Source: Chitinophagaceae bacterium (GTDB lineage: Bacteria > Bacteroidota > Bacteroidia > Chitinophagales > Chitinophagaceae). From it: a DNA stretch of 64,000 bases. Numbering within the stretch: the stretch's first letter is position 1; every line of letters starts with the position of its first letter. Under the pieces are notes generated by a model that did not search any database, was not told the origin of the DNA, and saw only the letters and a program-made list of their open reading frames with translations. The stretch is taken from NCBI GenBank assembly GCA_017307755.1, contig JAFKGQ010000011.1, positions 1-64,000 on the forward strand. Reading direction: 5' to 3'. The position numbers were made by a program, and so were the translations under genes. Shown here one piece after another: positions 17,302 to 28,000 of this stretch.

Positions 17302-17999
17302 TTGACGGCCTCCGGTCGGATAGTCAAAAGGGGATGATTACAGCACATACTTGGTACATTCGGGCTTGCCCTTTTTTCCTGCTCCCGTTTCTCCCGCAGC
17401 ATCCGCTCATACGGTGTCCTCCGCTGTTCACGCGTCAATCGCGTTACTTTCCGGATACTTGGCGTCCTTCTTATCCGCTGGATAAAGATCGCCGCACCGA
17501 TGATAAAGCATACTAGTAAAATTATATTTCCACGCAGAGGAATGACCTCATATCCCGCATTAGGAAGATGGATGTCCGCGTTTATTGCTAAAGAGTCCAT
17601 TCCATTCTTAATGGACTTGGGAAGATAGCCTCGCGCCAGATAGGAGATGAGAGCCCCAAAACCAATACAAAGCAATAAGGTAAATACGCCCGAAAAAACG
17701 GCCCCCATTCTAAACATAACCTCACGCCCTGAGAACATACCTGACCGAAAAGGATAGAGCAGGATCACGACCACATACATAATGATAAAAAGACCCGGCA
17801 CCAGTATCAGATCTATCGAGACTGGCATACGAACCGGAATATCCAGGATAGTCAGGCTTGGATCGATCCTTGCAAGCCCCGATATTCCGGGCAATAGATT
17901 GATCATCAAATGCTGTCCTGGGAAAATACAAAGGAAAACAAGCACTGACACGATAGCCACCGCGGGGAATGGTCTTTGCCGACCGGCATGAGCATCCAT
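17283..17999 (-). CDS. Unrecognised membrane protein
   Basis: The predicted protein has 238 residues and about four hydrophobic segments (near 12-32, 60-82, 95-118, 155-172), then a long basic, charged tail (IRRTPSIRKVTRLTREQRRTPYERMLREKREQEKR) containing two late Cys. I do not recognise a family. A large soluble loop of about 30 residues between the third and fourth segments carries no obvious motif. Its 3' end overlaps the ECF41 gene on the other strand. It is upstream of, but on the same strand as, nothing obviously related. Confidence 0.55.
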   Translation of the reverse strand: MDAHAGRQRPFPAVAIVSVLVFLCIFPGQHLMINLLPGISGLARIDPSLTILDIPVRMPVSIDLILVPGLFIIMYVVVILLYPFRSGMFSGREVMFRMGAVFSGVFTLLLCIGFGALISYLARGYLPKSIKNGMDSLAINADIHLPNAGYEVIPLRGNIILLVCFIIGAAIFIQRIRRTPSIRKVTRLTREQRRTPYERMLREKREQEKRASPNVPSMCCNHPLLTIRPEAVNYRPLE

Positions 18000-18062
18000 A
18001 AATAATAATTGGTAGATATAGGCATTATTCCTCCGCTGTTATACAGGTATCAAATATTGTAC

Positions 18063-21053
18063 CTATTTCCCCTCTCTGATCACCAATATCAACCCCTTCC
18101 CTTTCGACACAGGCAACGCCTCTCCCGCCTGGAAAGACCTGGGATCCTGCAACCCCCTGATCGCTGGAGCCGTGATCGCCGCCCTGGCGGGGTCAATCCC
18201 CAGTTTTTTCCAGTCGATGGTCAGCCGGACCGTAGTATCCCCGGCAGCCCAGCTGCCAATAGCAACAAGGGCAGCGCCTTTTTTTCGAAAGACCGTAGCC
18301 GGTACCATGCTGCTCCCCGTAGTTACAGGGCAATGACCGCTCCAATAGCCGATCATTTCCGTCCCTTTCATCCCAAAAGCATCCCATACGGCCCAGATAG
18401 GGCGTGGGTCCGCGTTCTCGCTCCACGGCATACGGTTTGTCATGCCATATACCATGCCTCTGTATGGGTTACCACCCCCTTCCAGCATCTCACCCATCAG
18501 ACCAAAAGGGATACCACTCACCTCCGTCAAAAAAAAGTCAGGGGCATTATGCTCATAATCAAAATATTCCCCAAACCAAAGACGGTTGAGATAGGGGAAA
18601 TGCTCCATATACAAATTTGCGCTGTTATTAAACCCGTCCCGTTTGTTATACTGATTGGCGGAGTGAAGATCGATGATCCCGGGATGACCGTCCTGTGTCA
18701 GGACCCTCTTTACACGCTTCATGGTGACCCTGTCGAATGCTACATCATCAAGATAAATACCGTCGATACCTACATTATTCACCAGCCAGTTCATACCCTC
18801 AACATAGTAGTTATGCCACCTGTTCATCCCGCTGTTGATGATCGCCGCGTCCTTTATTTCCGGAACAAACCACGCGGCGATATAATCCGTATCGCAATGC
18901 TCCTGCAGCCAGCTAAATCCACCGCCTGGACCCGGAGAATATACTTCATGCCCAAGACTCCTGAGCGCCCAGACCTCCCAGGCACAGTTACTCAGCTCGC
19001 GAATAGTATTGTAGATCTTTACCTTCAATCCCCTTTTGTGGGCTGCATCGATATACGCTTTCATCTTATTATACTCGATAAAAGGATAATTGATCCAGGG
19101 ATTGATAGGCGTAGCATGATGAATATTTACAACAGTGGCGCCTGTGGCCTTAATGCTGTCAAGATCGTTGTATCTGTGGTAGAACCGGGTGCTCCACTGA
19201 AAATCCGTATTCAGAGGGTGGAAAGGCGTAATGAGTAGATTGAAATTATAATACAGGACCTCCCCTTTTTTCATGGTACGCGGTCCGCTGTAATTGTCGG
19301 CAACCACACTGTTATCCGCTTCATGAATAGAGATGCCCCCTTTTCCTTCGTTACCCCAACTGGAGGGCAGGAGCAAAGGTTTGGTGAGATAAAAGTTGGT
19401 ATTCAACGGACGCACATATTTTTCATCACGCAAAGAATATTGCATCCCCGCATTTACATCGCCTATCCAGGCTCCATCCTGGTTTTTATTCGCTACATCC
19501 CATTTCCATTCAAAGTCCTTCGGCCGTAAGCCTCCCTTTTGCCCCAGCCCCATCATATAGGTAGCGGATTGCTTACTAAAAGGAATCCGCAGCGCGCATT
19601 CCCGCAGATCGATATCTTTCAATGCCGTAACACGCACCGTATAAGCCAGGAACCCATCAAATTCCAGTGAACCATTCACCTCCATCTGCAATACATCGGA
19701 TACGCTCACAGCCTTCCATTGCACTGTACCTGGCTGGACATTGACAAACTTCACCCCCGGGTTTTTAAAAACAATATCCGCCCCTAACCCATTTTTTATG
19801 ACAAATCGTAAAGGTCCCGTCAAAATATTTTTCGGAACAGCCCCAAACCCCGTCATCTCCGGAGTAAACCAGGTTTGCACCTGCTGCGGTAATCCATTTT
19901 TATCGAGCCGGACTGTCCTGCCTAAAAGATCGATAACGTTCCCTTTTACCTTCAGCGGTGTATAGGGCGCGATCACCGAGTTCTGCTGCGCCATGGTGGA
20001 ATTGAGCCAGGTAAGCCTCGTCATTTTCCACGGCTCGTCGATACCCCCGTTCTTTGCCGGTTCACCCCGCACGGTAAACGTTACGTCAATCCCCACAGAA
20101 GATCCACGGGCAGTAACAGTTGCCTTACCCCGGTATATCCCTGGCGTCGCACCGGTAGGTACATGGAGCAGACACCACAAAGCCTGCACCCGCCCTTTAC
20201 CCACATGTACAGCATTTACCAACGGCTGACCATTATATCCAACCCCACCCGTATTCAAACAGGATAAATCCGTTGCCGCAATCCTCCCTCCCCCATCCAT
20301 CCTAAGATCACTAAACGACACTTTCACTTCATCTAAATTTTCCAACGCATAAACCCCCAGCTGCCATGAAAAATTCTCTCCTCTTAAAACCTCGCTTTTA
20401 AAGACAGATGCCGGCCCCCGCTGGATCCATCGGTACGGAAGGTCCCGGGTCATACGAATGGGATGTTCCCGATCTTCCGGAAAAACCAGAAACCCCCGGC
20501 CGGAAGAACGCTCTCTAAGCTCACCTGTCTCCTGGTCTGTAGCAATCACCTCCATCGGATAGTAACTGTTGAACGCATCGATGCTTTGTATCTCTCTTAC
20601 AAAAACATTCGAAGACGATCCATCCCCGATGGCCGCCAGCCATGCACCGGAAGCAGTAGTATCCGGCGCCAGGTACCTGCCCTTTGGATAATTCGAACGC
20701 CCCTCATTTTTGTAAGGCATATAATACACATAATACACTCCCTTCCCCGACACCGGTTCAAAAAAGAGCTCGCCTGTTTCCCGTGTCACCGTCACTATCT
20801 TTACGTTATCGATCCTCCGGCCCGTGGCCGAATCCTGTACAATGATACGTTTGCGGGCAGGATCACTATCTCTGCGGCGCCATGGGATCACGGCCTTCGC
20901 CGGCTTACCGGCGCCTTCAAATTGTAATACCACCCGATGGTTACCCAGCGAATCGGGATCCCAGCAACCGGGACAAACACTATATTTTATATCCTGCCCA
21001 AACACAGAGCCGGCCAGGGATAAAAGACAAAAAGCAAGAACAATTCCTTTCAT
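18063..21053 (-). CDS. Large secreted glycosidase-like protein (DUF6067-like, TIM barrel)
   Basis: This 996-residue protein has a signal peptide (MKGIVLAFCLLSLAGSVFGQ). Residues 20-600 are beta-rich, with several immunoglobulin/sandwich-like segments. Residues about 625-900 look like a (beta/alpha)8 barrel related to GH31/GH36-like enzymes: NIHHATPINPWINYPF, KIYNTIREL, then GIDGIYLDDVAFD with candidate catalytic acids Asp769/Asp770, and a C-terminal beta domain. The assignment to the DUF6067 family is from general resemblance. It is the last gene of the ECF/FecR/SusCD locus and is probably the main glycan-cleaving enzyme. Only 12 bp separate it from the cytochrome gene. Confidence 0.72.
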   Translation of the reverse strand: MKGIVLAFCLLSLAGSVFGQDIKYSVCPGCWDPDSLGNHRVVLQFEGAGKPAKAVIPWRRRDSDPARKRIIVQDSATGRRIDNVKIVTVTRETGELFFEPVSGKGVYYVYYMPYKNEGRSNYPKGRYLAPDTTASGAWLAAIGDGSSSNVFVREIQSIDAFNSYYPMEVIATDQETGELRERSSGRGFLVFPEDREHPIRMTRDLPYRWIQRGPASVFKSEVLRGENFSWQLGVYALENLDEVKVSFSDLRMDGGGRIAATDLSCLNTGGVGYNGQPLVNAVHVGKGRVQALWCLLHVPTGATPGIYRGKATVTARGSSVGIDVTFTVRGEPAKNGGIDEPWKMTRLTWLNSTMAQQNSVIAPYTPLKVKGNVIDLLGRTVRLDKNGLPQQVQTWFTPEMTGFGAVPKNILTGPLRFVIKNGLGADIVFKNPGVKFVNVQPGTVQWKAVSVSDVLQMEVNGSLEFDGFLAYTVRVTALKDIDLRECALRIPFSKQSATYMMGLGQKGGLRPKDFEWKWDVANKNQDGAWIGDVNAGMQYSLRDEKYVRPLNTNFYLTKPLLLPSSWGNEGKGGISIHEADNSVVADNYSGPRTMKKGEVLYYNFNLLITPFHPLNTDFQWSTRFYHRYNDLDSIKATGATVVNIHHATPINPWINYPFIEYNKMKAYIDAAHKRGLKVKIYNTIRELSNCAWEVWALRSLGHEVYSPGPGGGFSWLQEHCDTDYIAAWFVPEIKDAAIINSGMNRWHNYYVEGMNWLVNNVGIDGIYLDDVAFDRVTMKRVKRVLTQDGHPGIIDLHSANQYNKRDGFNNSANLYMEHFPYLNRLWFGEYFDYEHNAPDFFLTEVSGIPFGLMGEMLEGGGNPYRGMVYGMTNRMPWSENADPRPIWAVWDAFGMKGTEMIGYWSGHCPVTTGSSMVPATVFRKKGAALVAIGSWAAGDTTVRLTIDWKKLGIDPARAAITAPAIRGLQDPRSFQAGEALPVSKGKGLILVIREGK

Positions 21054-21065
21054 TCTTAAAAATAA

Positions 21066-22064
21066 TTAATAATCCACCGGCAGCCGCATCGTCTTACGAT
21101 AATCGATAATGGGCTGATAAGGTCCGAATTTATGTTGTACAGAGGGAAAGCTGTCGGCAAAAGGTCCGCGGTCATAATCGATGGGCTTTGTGACAGGGTC
21201 CGGATAGTCAAAGCTTTTGGGATTGGGCCGGTCATGAATGTCATCGTCATTTATAAAGGCGGCGACATCCAGCGCTTGTTGATCCGTAAGAAAAGGCTTA
21301 CCCGTAGTAACTTTATTATAAGGCATGTTAGCCTTGAGCCATCTGGCCATCTTTATGATACGGTGCATGCTGGAGCCGGGTTGATAGGCCTGCCCGCCCC
21401 ATAAAGGAGGATAAATAAACCCTGTCCCATCTGAATTCAACTGCCCGCTACCGTCATTGCCATGACAGCTGGCGCACAACTGTGTAAAGACCTCCTTGCC
21501 CCTCTTCGGGCTTGCAGCTGCAGCAGGGAATTGGATAGCCATGTTTTTCGCCCCCTCAAAACCACCTCCTTTCGGGGCAAAACTATTGATCCATTTCAGA
21601 TAAGATAAGATAGCCACCATCTCCCGGCTGTCCAAAGGCAGCGGTTTGCCGTTATGGGGACGCATGATACAGTTGTTCACTCGCTCGGCCAGCGTAAGGA
21701 TCTTCCCCTCTCTGGCCCTGTACTGGGGATAATTATCATGAGAAGACAGCAAATTAAACGAATACGGTTTGACGCCCGCATCCTGGTGACAATTGGTACA
21801 GTTCATCCTGTTGCGGAGATAATGCCCTTTTGTCCCATTGGGTCCGATATAATAGGCGGTATTCAACAACAATTGTCTGCCGTACCGCACCTCTTCGCCA
21901 AACATATCATTAGGGATTAGTGAAGTATCAGGCAGGATAAACACGCTCTTGACCAGCGCGGTCCCCACTTCCTTCTTTTCTTTGGCAGACAATCCGCAAC
22001 CCGTCAAAATATAAAAACACACAGAACACCCCAACAACAAACAAATAACAACTCTCCTGTCCAT
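21066..22064 (-). CDS. TsdA-like dihaem cytochrome c lipoprotein
   Basis: The protein has 332 residues with a lipoprotein signal (LTGC, Cys23). It has two haem sites: CTNCH (89-93) and CASCH (197-201). Between them lie features of thiosulfate dehydrogenase/tetrathionate reductase TsdA: NYPQYRAREGKILTLAERVNNCIMRPHNGKPLP, including Cys132, which corresponds to the unusual axial Cys ligand of TsdA haem 1, and a late Met (KANMP) suited to haem 2. TsdA-type enzymes interconvert thiosulfate and tetrathionate in the periplasm. Here it is encoded between a glycosidase and an arylsulfotransferase-like gene in a SusCD operon, 10-12 bp from each, which is not a setting I know for TsdA. Confidence 0.8.
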   Translation of the reverse strand: MDRRVVICLLLGCSVCFYILTGCGLSAKEKKEVGTALVKSVFILPDTSLIPNDMFGEEVRYGRQLLLNTAYYIGPNGTKGHYLRNRMNCTNCHQDAGVKPYSFNLLSSHDNYPQYRAREGKILTLAERVNNCIMRPHNGKPLPLDSREMVAILSYLKWINSFAPKGGGFEGAKNMAIQFPAAAASPKRGKEVFTQLCASCHGNDGSGQLNSDGTGFIYPPLWGGQAYQPGSSMHRIIKMARWLKANMPYNKVTTGKPFLTDQQALDVAAFINDDDIHDRPNPKSFDYPDPVTKPIDYDRGPFADSFPSVQHKFGPYQPIIDYRKTMRLPVDY

Positions 22065-22074
22065 ATCTTCCGAT

Positions 22075-23466
22075 TTAGTTCAAAATAAATGGTTTCACCA
22101 TCGCCGCGGGGATAAACTGCACCCGGTAAGGCGGAATAGCCGTATCCAGCGTCCAGAGCAGCGTCCCTTTTTTATCCGCCACCACAGTGATATGTCTTTT
22201 AGAACAACAGCATAGCACCAGCGAATCATTGATCATATATGCACTACCCATCCTGTCGTTGTATATTTCCGCCGGCAGATCGATGTGCCAGTCTACACGC
22301 GCGGCCCGGCCATCAGGTTGAATGTTGAAAGCGTACACCCCCGATCGTTTCTTGTCAACCCCATTGTCAAATAACATCAGACTGCCATAGGGATTGATAT
22401 GCACCGCATGCGATTGAGAAAAGACACCCGATGCCGGCAACCCGACCGTACCGCCTTTCCCCAGCTTCCATAATACTTTGCCGCTGTGCGCATCCACCTT
22501 CCACACCTGCCCGAGATTGTAAAAAGACACCAGGTAATTGCTATCCTTGTCATAGCTAAGACTATTGGCATGCATCCAGTCGCTCTTGTGTTTTTTCAGA
22601 TCGCTGTCCGCAAAGGGATCGCAGACATCAAACACGGACCACTGCCACACCTTTTTTCCTTGTTTATCAAGCACCAGGATCCCATCGCCATGTACGGTAT
22701 CTGTTTTACCGCCGCCGACACGGCTCAGGTCCATGATACGGAGGTCTTCATATATCGTTACCACATTCCCTGCACTGTTCTTGATCACCTCGTGATGAAT
22801 GGTATACCTGAGATCCCCCTGGCCCTTTTTTAGATGTAGCAGGGTATCCCCCAACAGGTTGATCTCAAGTATCTCGCTGCCATAGCTGGTAGGCTCATCA
22901 CTTTTGCCAAGTATGGATATGATGGTGGCATCTTTTGTAAAATGCGTCACTTTCACACCTGTCCCATCAACCATATGGTACCATCGGAGTTGCCCCTTTG
23001 TATCCACGATATACATAAAACCCGGCGCCTCGCGTTTATTGATCAATAAAAACCCCTCTTTAAATACATCAGGCAACAACTCCGGCCGGGTACAACTGTA
23101 CTTGAACTGGTCCTGTAACCACATAGGCAACCCCCTGGATCGGAATGTATAGGTTTTACTCACATTTTGAGCCCCTCCGCTCTCTGTCACCAGCCGGAAA
23201 GAATAGCCGGTCTGCGGAACAATATTACCCAGGACAAGCGCATGATGAGAACCCGCGTCGGACACAGATGAAGTAAAAGACCTCCTCGAATCGCCGTCCG
23301 GCCAGTATTCCGCATACACCCTGGCATCCGCAGTCGTCGTTACATCTATCTGTATCTTCAGCTCGTTGTTGTTATGCAGCCCGATACTGATATCCCGGAT
23401 GACATTCCCGCTCCTGCCGGTACAGCCCGCAAAGGCGATCCAAAATATGATTACAATTCTCTTCAT
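22075..23466 (-). CDS. Arylsulfotransferase-like beta-propeller lipoprotein
   Basis: The 463-residue protein has a lipoprotein signal (AFAGC, Cys15). Residues 20-110 form an Ig/FN3-like N-terminal domain. Residues about 130-460 have repeated propeller blades (GFMYIVDTKGQLRWYH, GILVLDKQGKKVWQWS, QVWKVDAHSGKVLWKLG), the pattern of the ASST family, including DWMHANSLSYD (His299) and SQSHAVHIN (His353). True bacterial AssT uses a His nucleophile to move sulfate between phenols. Which His here would serve is not certain, so catalysis is inferred. It is encoded 5 bp after SusD in locus 1, so a surface or periplasmic role on an imported substrate is likely. Confidence 0.75.
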   Translation of the reverse strand: MKRIVIIFWIAFAGCTGRSGNVIRDISIGLHNNNELKIQIDVTTTADARVYAEYWPDGDSRRSFTSSVSDAGSHHALVLGNIVPQTGYSFRLVTESGGAQNVSKTYTFRSRGLPMWLQDQFKYSCTRPELLPDVFKEGFLLINKREAPGFMYIVDTKGQLRWYHMVDGTGVKVTHFTKDATIISILGKSDEPTSYGSEILEINLLGDTLLHLKKGQGDLRYTIHHEVIKNSAGNVVTIYEDLRIMDLSRVGGGKTDTVHGDGILVLDKQGKKVWQWSVFDVCDPFADSDLKKHKSDWMHANSLSYDKDSNYLVSFYNLGQVWKVDAHSGKVLWKLGKGGTVGLPASGVFSQSHAVHINPYGSLMLFDNGVDKKRSGVYAFNIQPDGRAARVDWHIDLPAEIYNDRMGSAYMINDSLVLCCCSKRHITVVADKKGTLLWTLDTAIPPYRVQFIPAAMVKPFILN

Positions 23467-23471
23467 ACTAC

Positions 23472-24992
23472 TTATCTATCCGCATTGCTCAGGTTGGGGT
23501 TCAGATAAACCTGACCTTGCGGATAAGGGAAATACCTGTTCTTTGGCATGACGATATTCGAAGGCTGCCCGATACGGTTGAGATAGGCGTTTACGATCAC
23601 ATCGTATTTACCCATCCTGATAAGATCGGCCCTTCTCTTGCCTTCATAAAAGAATTCCCATCCCCGCTCCTTTAAAATGGCATCCCGTAAAGTGCTTTGA
23701 TCATAGTCGGCCAGGTTCAGCTGTTTTGCATGCGAACGTCCTTTTACCTGGTTGATCAACCCAATACATTCAGCCGTCGGACCACTGATCTCATTGATCG
23801 CCTCCGCCCTGCTCAGGAGCACATCCGCATAACGTAGGATGTCCACGCTATGACCGTCATAATAAGTGATAGAACCTAACGAATCCGCATATTTCTTGGT
23901 GGCGACATCCGCCATATAGCTTACGCCGGCAGGCGGAGTAGCTCCCGGAGAAGGCGCTTGCGTGTATATGAGTTTATCCACCCCTTTGTAATAAGGATAA
24001 AAACATTTCTTCCGGTCATCGGCAGCATCAAAACTGTTGTAAAAATCCCATGAGCAGGCATAGTATTGCCACCGGTTTTGCAGGGCCGGAGTAGGGTTGT
24101 TCAAAGGGCCAAAGTGGTTTAATAATTCAGTACCGTTGGTATTGGCGTCGGCCAGCACGGAAAAGATATTCTCGATACACCATTTATTCGCCTCCGTAAA
24201 CAGACCGAGATAGTCGGGATAGAGATCGTATATTTTAAGGTCCATCACCTGTTTGGTCAGGCCGACCACCTGCTGCCAGTCATGTCTGCGCAAGTACAGC
24301 TTGGACAGCAGCGTAAGGGCAGCCCCCTTGGTGGCACGACCGACGTCATTGCCGGGATAAATGGGGTTGTTCTCATAATTCAGGGGCAGCACACCCATTG
24401 CCTCGTTGAGATCGTTGATCAACAGCGCTTCGATATCCGCGACAGAGGTAGGTTTGGGCTGGCTGGTAAAAGAGGGGTTCGCTATGTCTTTCTCCGTCAC
24501 CAGGATTACAGGGCCAAATGCATCCGTAAGATCCGAATAAGCGATGGCCCTTACAAACTTTATTTCCGATACAAACTGCTTTTTCTCGGCATCTGAAATG
24601 GTAGTCATCGCCAATATATTAAAAATAGCATTATTGGCATTGGCAATGAGCTTATAGATATACTGCCAGTCATTGGACAGGAGTCCATTGGAGGAACTCC
24701 ATAAACCCAGCGAAAGTTGTCCGGGGTCGCCTCCATAGTTACAGTGACCGACGTCGGTGGTAAGATCGGTTAGGGCAAAATGACGCACCGTCCAGTAAAC
24801 ATAGTTATCTCCCACCGACGGCCCTTTCAACCGCGCATACACGGCATTTACGGCGGCAATGGCATCCGACCTGGTCTGAAAAGCATTGGTATTGGTGAGC
24901 GTGCTGTATACTTTTGGCTCCAGGTTCTTATTACAGCTGTATTGCGTGATAAGCGCCGGGGCTAAAAGGATGGCTATAATATATTTGTTCAT
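23472..24992 (-). CDS. SusD/RagB-family glycan-binding lipoprotein
   Basis: This 506-residue protein has a lipoprotein signal with Cys20 (TQYSC). The N-terminal segment NAFQTRSDAIAAVNAVYARL and TPR-like helices are typical of SusD, and the C-terminal RAEAINEI..GLINQVKGRS and KERGWEFFYEGKRRADLIRMGKYD segments are the RagB/SusD signature. It sits on the outer face of the outer membrane and caps the SusC transporter encoded 12 bp upstream. The ligand is unknown. Confidence 0.97.
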   Translation of the reverse strand: MNKYIIAILLAPALITQYSCNKNLEPKVYSTLTNTNAFQTRSDAIAAVNAVYARLKGPSVGDNYVYWTVRHFALTDLTTDVGHCNYGGDPGQLSLGLWSSSNGLLSNDWQYIYKLIANANNAIFNILAMTTISDAEKKQFVSEIKFVRAIAYSDLTDAFGPVILVTEKDIANPSFTSQPKPTSVADIEALLINDLNEAMGVLPLNYENNPIYPGNDVGRATKGAALTLLSKLYLRRHDWQQVVGLTKQVMDLKIYDLYPDYLGLFTEANKWCIENIFSVLADANTNGTELLNHFGPLNNPTPALQNRWQYYACSWDFYNSFDAADDRKKCFYPYYKGVDKLIYTQAPSPGATPPAGVSYMADVATKKYADSLGSITYYDGHSVDILRYADVLLSRAEAINEISGPTAECIGLINQVKGRSHAKQLNLADYDQSTLRDAILKERGWEFFYEGKRRADLIRMGKYDVIVNAYLNRIGQPSNIVMPKNRYFPYPQGQVYLNPNLSNADR

Positions 24993-25004
24993 CGTTGTCT
25001 GATT

Positions 25005-28000
25005 TTAATGAATGGTTAGTTTAATACCCACGATAAAGGTCCTGAAGGCTGGGAACGAGTTGAAATCGATACCGCCCCCAAGGTTGCTGGCGCTGGCCAC
25101 CTGAAGGGTATTCACCGCCTGGGAGTTGGTCGCCTGGACGGTGCTGCCGCCCGCCGAGGTGTTGACATGAGAGTTGACTTCCGGGTCGGTACCGGTATAG
25201 CCGGTGAAGGTAAACAGGTTTTGCGCGGACGCATATATCCGGAAACCATCAATGACCTTTGTCTTACTCAGCAGCCAGGTGGGCAGGTCATAGCTAAGGG
25301 AGATCATTTTTAGCCGGACATAGGAGGCATCCTCTACAAAACGGGAATTCACATAGCTGCCATAGCCGCTGAGGAAATATCCCTCCCGGGGAATGCTCGT
25401 ATTCTCGTTCTTACCCGCTACCCAACGGTTCAATATGTCCGTGCTGGTAGTCGACTCCAGTACAAGCCTGTTCATATTATAGAGGTGATAACCAAACGCT
25501 CCCTGAAAGAATACGGTCAGGCTAAAATTCTTATACTGGAAATCGTTGCTGAGCCCCGCTATCAGGTGGGGGTTGGTGTTACCCAGATAGGTCCTGTCGC
25601 TATCCGTGATCATCCCGCTTTTATTGAGGTCGGCATATTTGGGGTCGCCGGGTTTTGAATTGGGTTGCGGTCCATATTTTTCATTCGGCCCGATGACTCC
25701 CAGGTACTTATAACCATAGATCACACCCAGTTCCTTCCCGGGCTCAAGTCTTGTAAATTCGCGTCCCGACACGGTACCGCTGGGGTTGGCGGTATTAGTG
25801 GGGATGATGCTCACATTATTGGCCAGCGATAAACACTTCTGCCGGTTGTAAGCGATATTAAAAGTCGTACTCCAGGTAAATGCATCCCCCGTAAAATTCC
25901 GTGAGTTGACGGCAAGTTCGATACCTTTATTTTCTATCGACCCGGCATTGAGGAGCTGCGTGCTGAAGCCCCACCATTGCCCGATGGGCACATTCAACAG
26001 TAGATCGCTGGTCTTCTTGCGGTACAGATCGATCGTCACACTCAAACGGTCCCCCCAAAATCCCATGTCGATGCCAAAATTGGCCTGTGCATTGCTCTCC
26101 CATTTGAGATTATTATTCAACAGAGACACAGGCTCGATCCCCCCTGATAAAGCGCCTCCGGTATTAATAGAGGTATTGTAATTGCCAAACCGGCTCATGT
26201 AAGTATAGTCACCAATACGGTCGTTACCCGCAACCCCATAGCTCACCCGGGCCTTCAGACTCGAAAATAGTTTGAGGTCGGCGATAAAAGGAACATTGGT
26301 CATTTTCCAGGCGAGGGCGCCGGAAGGGAACGTGCCCCACCGGTGGTTCGGTGCAAACCGCGAGGAACCGTCCCTTCTCAAGGTAAAGGTCGCCAGTATC
26401 CGGTCATTATACGAATAGTTCAATCTCCCGAAATACGAGGTAAGCTTTGTTTCCGCCTTGTTGCTGCCGGGCGTATTGTTCGAGCCCGCCACCTGCGGAA
26501 TGGCCCCTGCATTGAGATTGTAGTACAGGTACAGGTCCGTGGAAAACTGACGGCTTCCCGCACCCAGCCCTTCGTATATATCCTTCTGATTGGAAGTACC
26601 CGCCATCACCGTAAGATCATGTACGTCGTGCTTATACTTGTAAGTAAGATATTGTTCCACCAGCCATCTGAACGAAGTGTTCATCTGCTCGGCGGCGACC
26701 CCATTGTTCGACTGGCCATTCACCAGCGTGCGGGGAGTGTATTGACCCGCGGTCGTTCCGGAGTATTCGGCGCCGGCGCTAAAATGATAGGTGAGGTTTT
26801 TGATGATATCATAGTCGGCAAACATATTGCCGTTGATCAGCTTGTTTTGCGATGCATTCGTGGGTTCGAGCAACAGCGCCAGTGGGTTGTCCTTCCCCAG
26901 ATACTGATAATAGCTGCCGTTTGCATTGTACACGGGTATGCTCGGCGGCGATGTGAATACGCTGTATAACGGCGCCGTAATGTCGGCTACATATCGCTGC
27001 AGATGACTGCTGGTAGCCGCGCCGTAAAAATTCGATCCCACCCTTACCCGGTCGCTAAACCTCTTCTCGGCGCCCATACGCACGGAGTATCTTTCCAGAT
27101 CGGTATTCTTCAGCACACCTATCTGTTTCATATAATTCCCCGATAAATAGAATTTTGAATTCTTATCGTTACCGCTAAAGCTTATCGACCTGTTCAACAC
27201 CGAAGACTGTTGGGTGGCAAGCTTCCACCAATTGGTATTCGCCAGAGGAAAGCTGGGGGGAAAGACCGGTGGCTTACCATCTTCCGCGGCTATCGCATTT
27301 TGCACATCCGCATATGTCTTACCATCCACCAGCGAAGGGTTATAGGTAAGATACTGGTACCCGTTGGAGACATCCGCATCTATTTGCGCTCTTCCCGGCC
27401 GGCCTTTTTTAGTTGTTATCAGCACTACCCCATTCCCGCCGCGGGCTCCGTAAATGGCGGTTGCAGAGGCATCCTTTAGGATCTCGATATCTTCAATATC
27501 GTTGGGGTTGATATATTTCCCGTTGTCGCTGATAAAACCATCGACTACATACAAAGGCTCATTGGTCGTAGTGATGGAATTACCACCCCGGATGGTCACT
27601 TGCATGCTGCCGCCGGGTGAAAAGTCGGACTGCTGGACGGCCACGCCGGCTGCACGCCCCTGTATCGCCTGCGCGATATTAGCCGTTGTCCCACCCAGGT
27701 TCATATGTTCGCTGTTGACAGAGCTGATAGCACCCGTGACATCCTTCTTTTTCTGGGTGCCGTACCCGACTACGACAACGACCTCCTGCTGGTCGGATTT
27801 CGCTTTTAGCGCAACGTTTATCTCCGTCTTGCCGGACACCGGCACCTCTTTTGTCTGGGTATTCACCGAGGAAAATACGAGCGTGACGGTACGATCCGGA
27901 ACATCCATTTTATACATCCCTTTCTCGTCGGTGACAGTACCTATGGAAGAATTGCCTTTTACATACACCGAAACACCCGACAAGGGATTGTCGGATTCGT

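Noticed and set aside
18009..19238. A 409-codon open frame on the plus strand
   Set aside because: It lies opposite the DUF6067-like glycosidase gene, whose domains, signal peptide and operon context are clear. The antisense product is low-complexity with no domain.
21066..22064. Generic class I cytochrome c or cbb3 subunit
   Set aside because: Two CxxCH sites, the axial-type Cys132 and the YRAREG/NGKPLP stretch fit TsdA better than these families; no oxidase genes are nearby.
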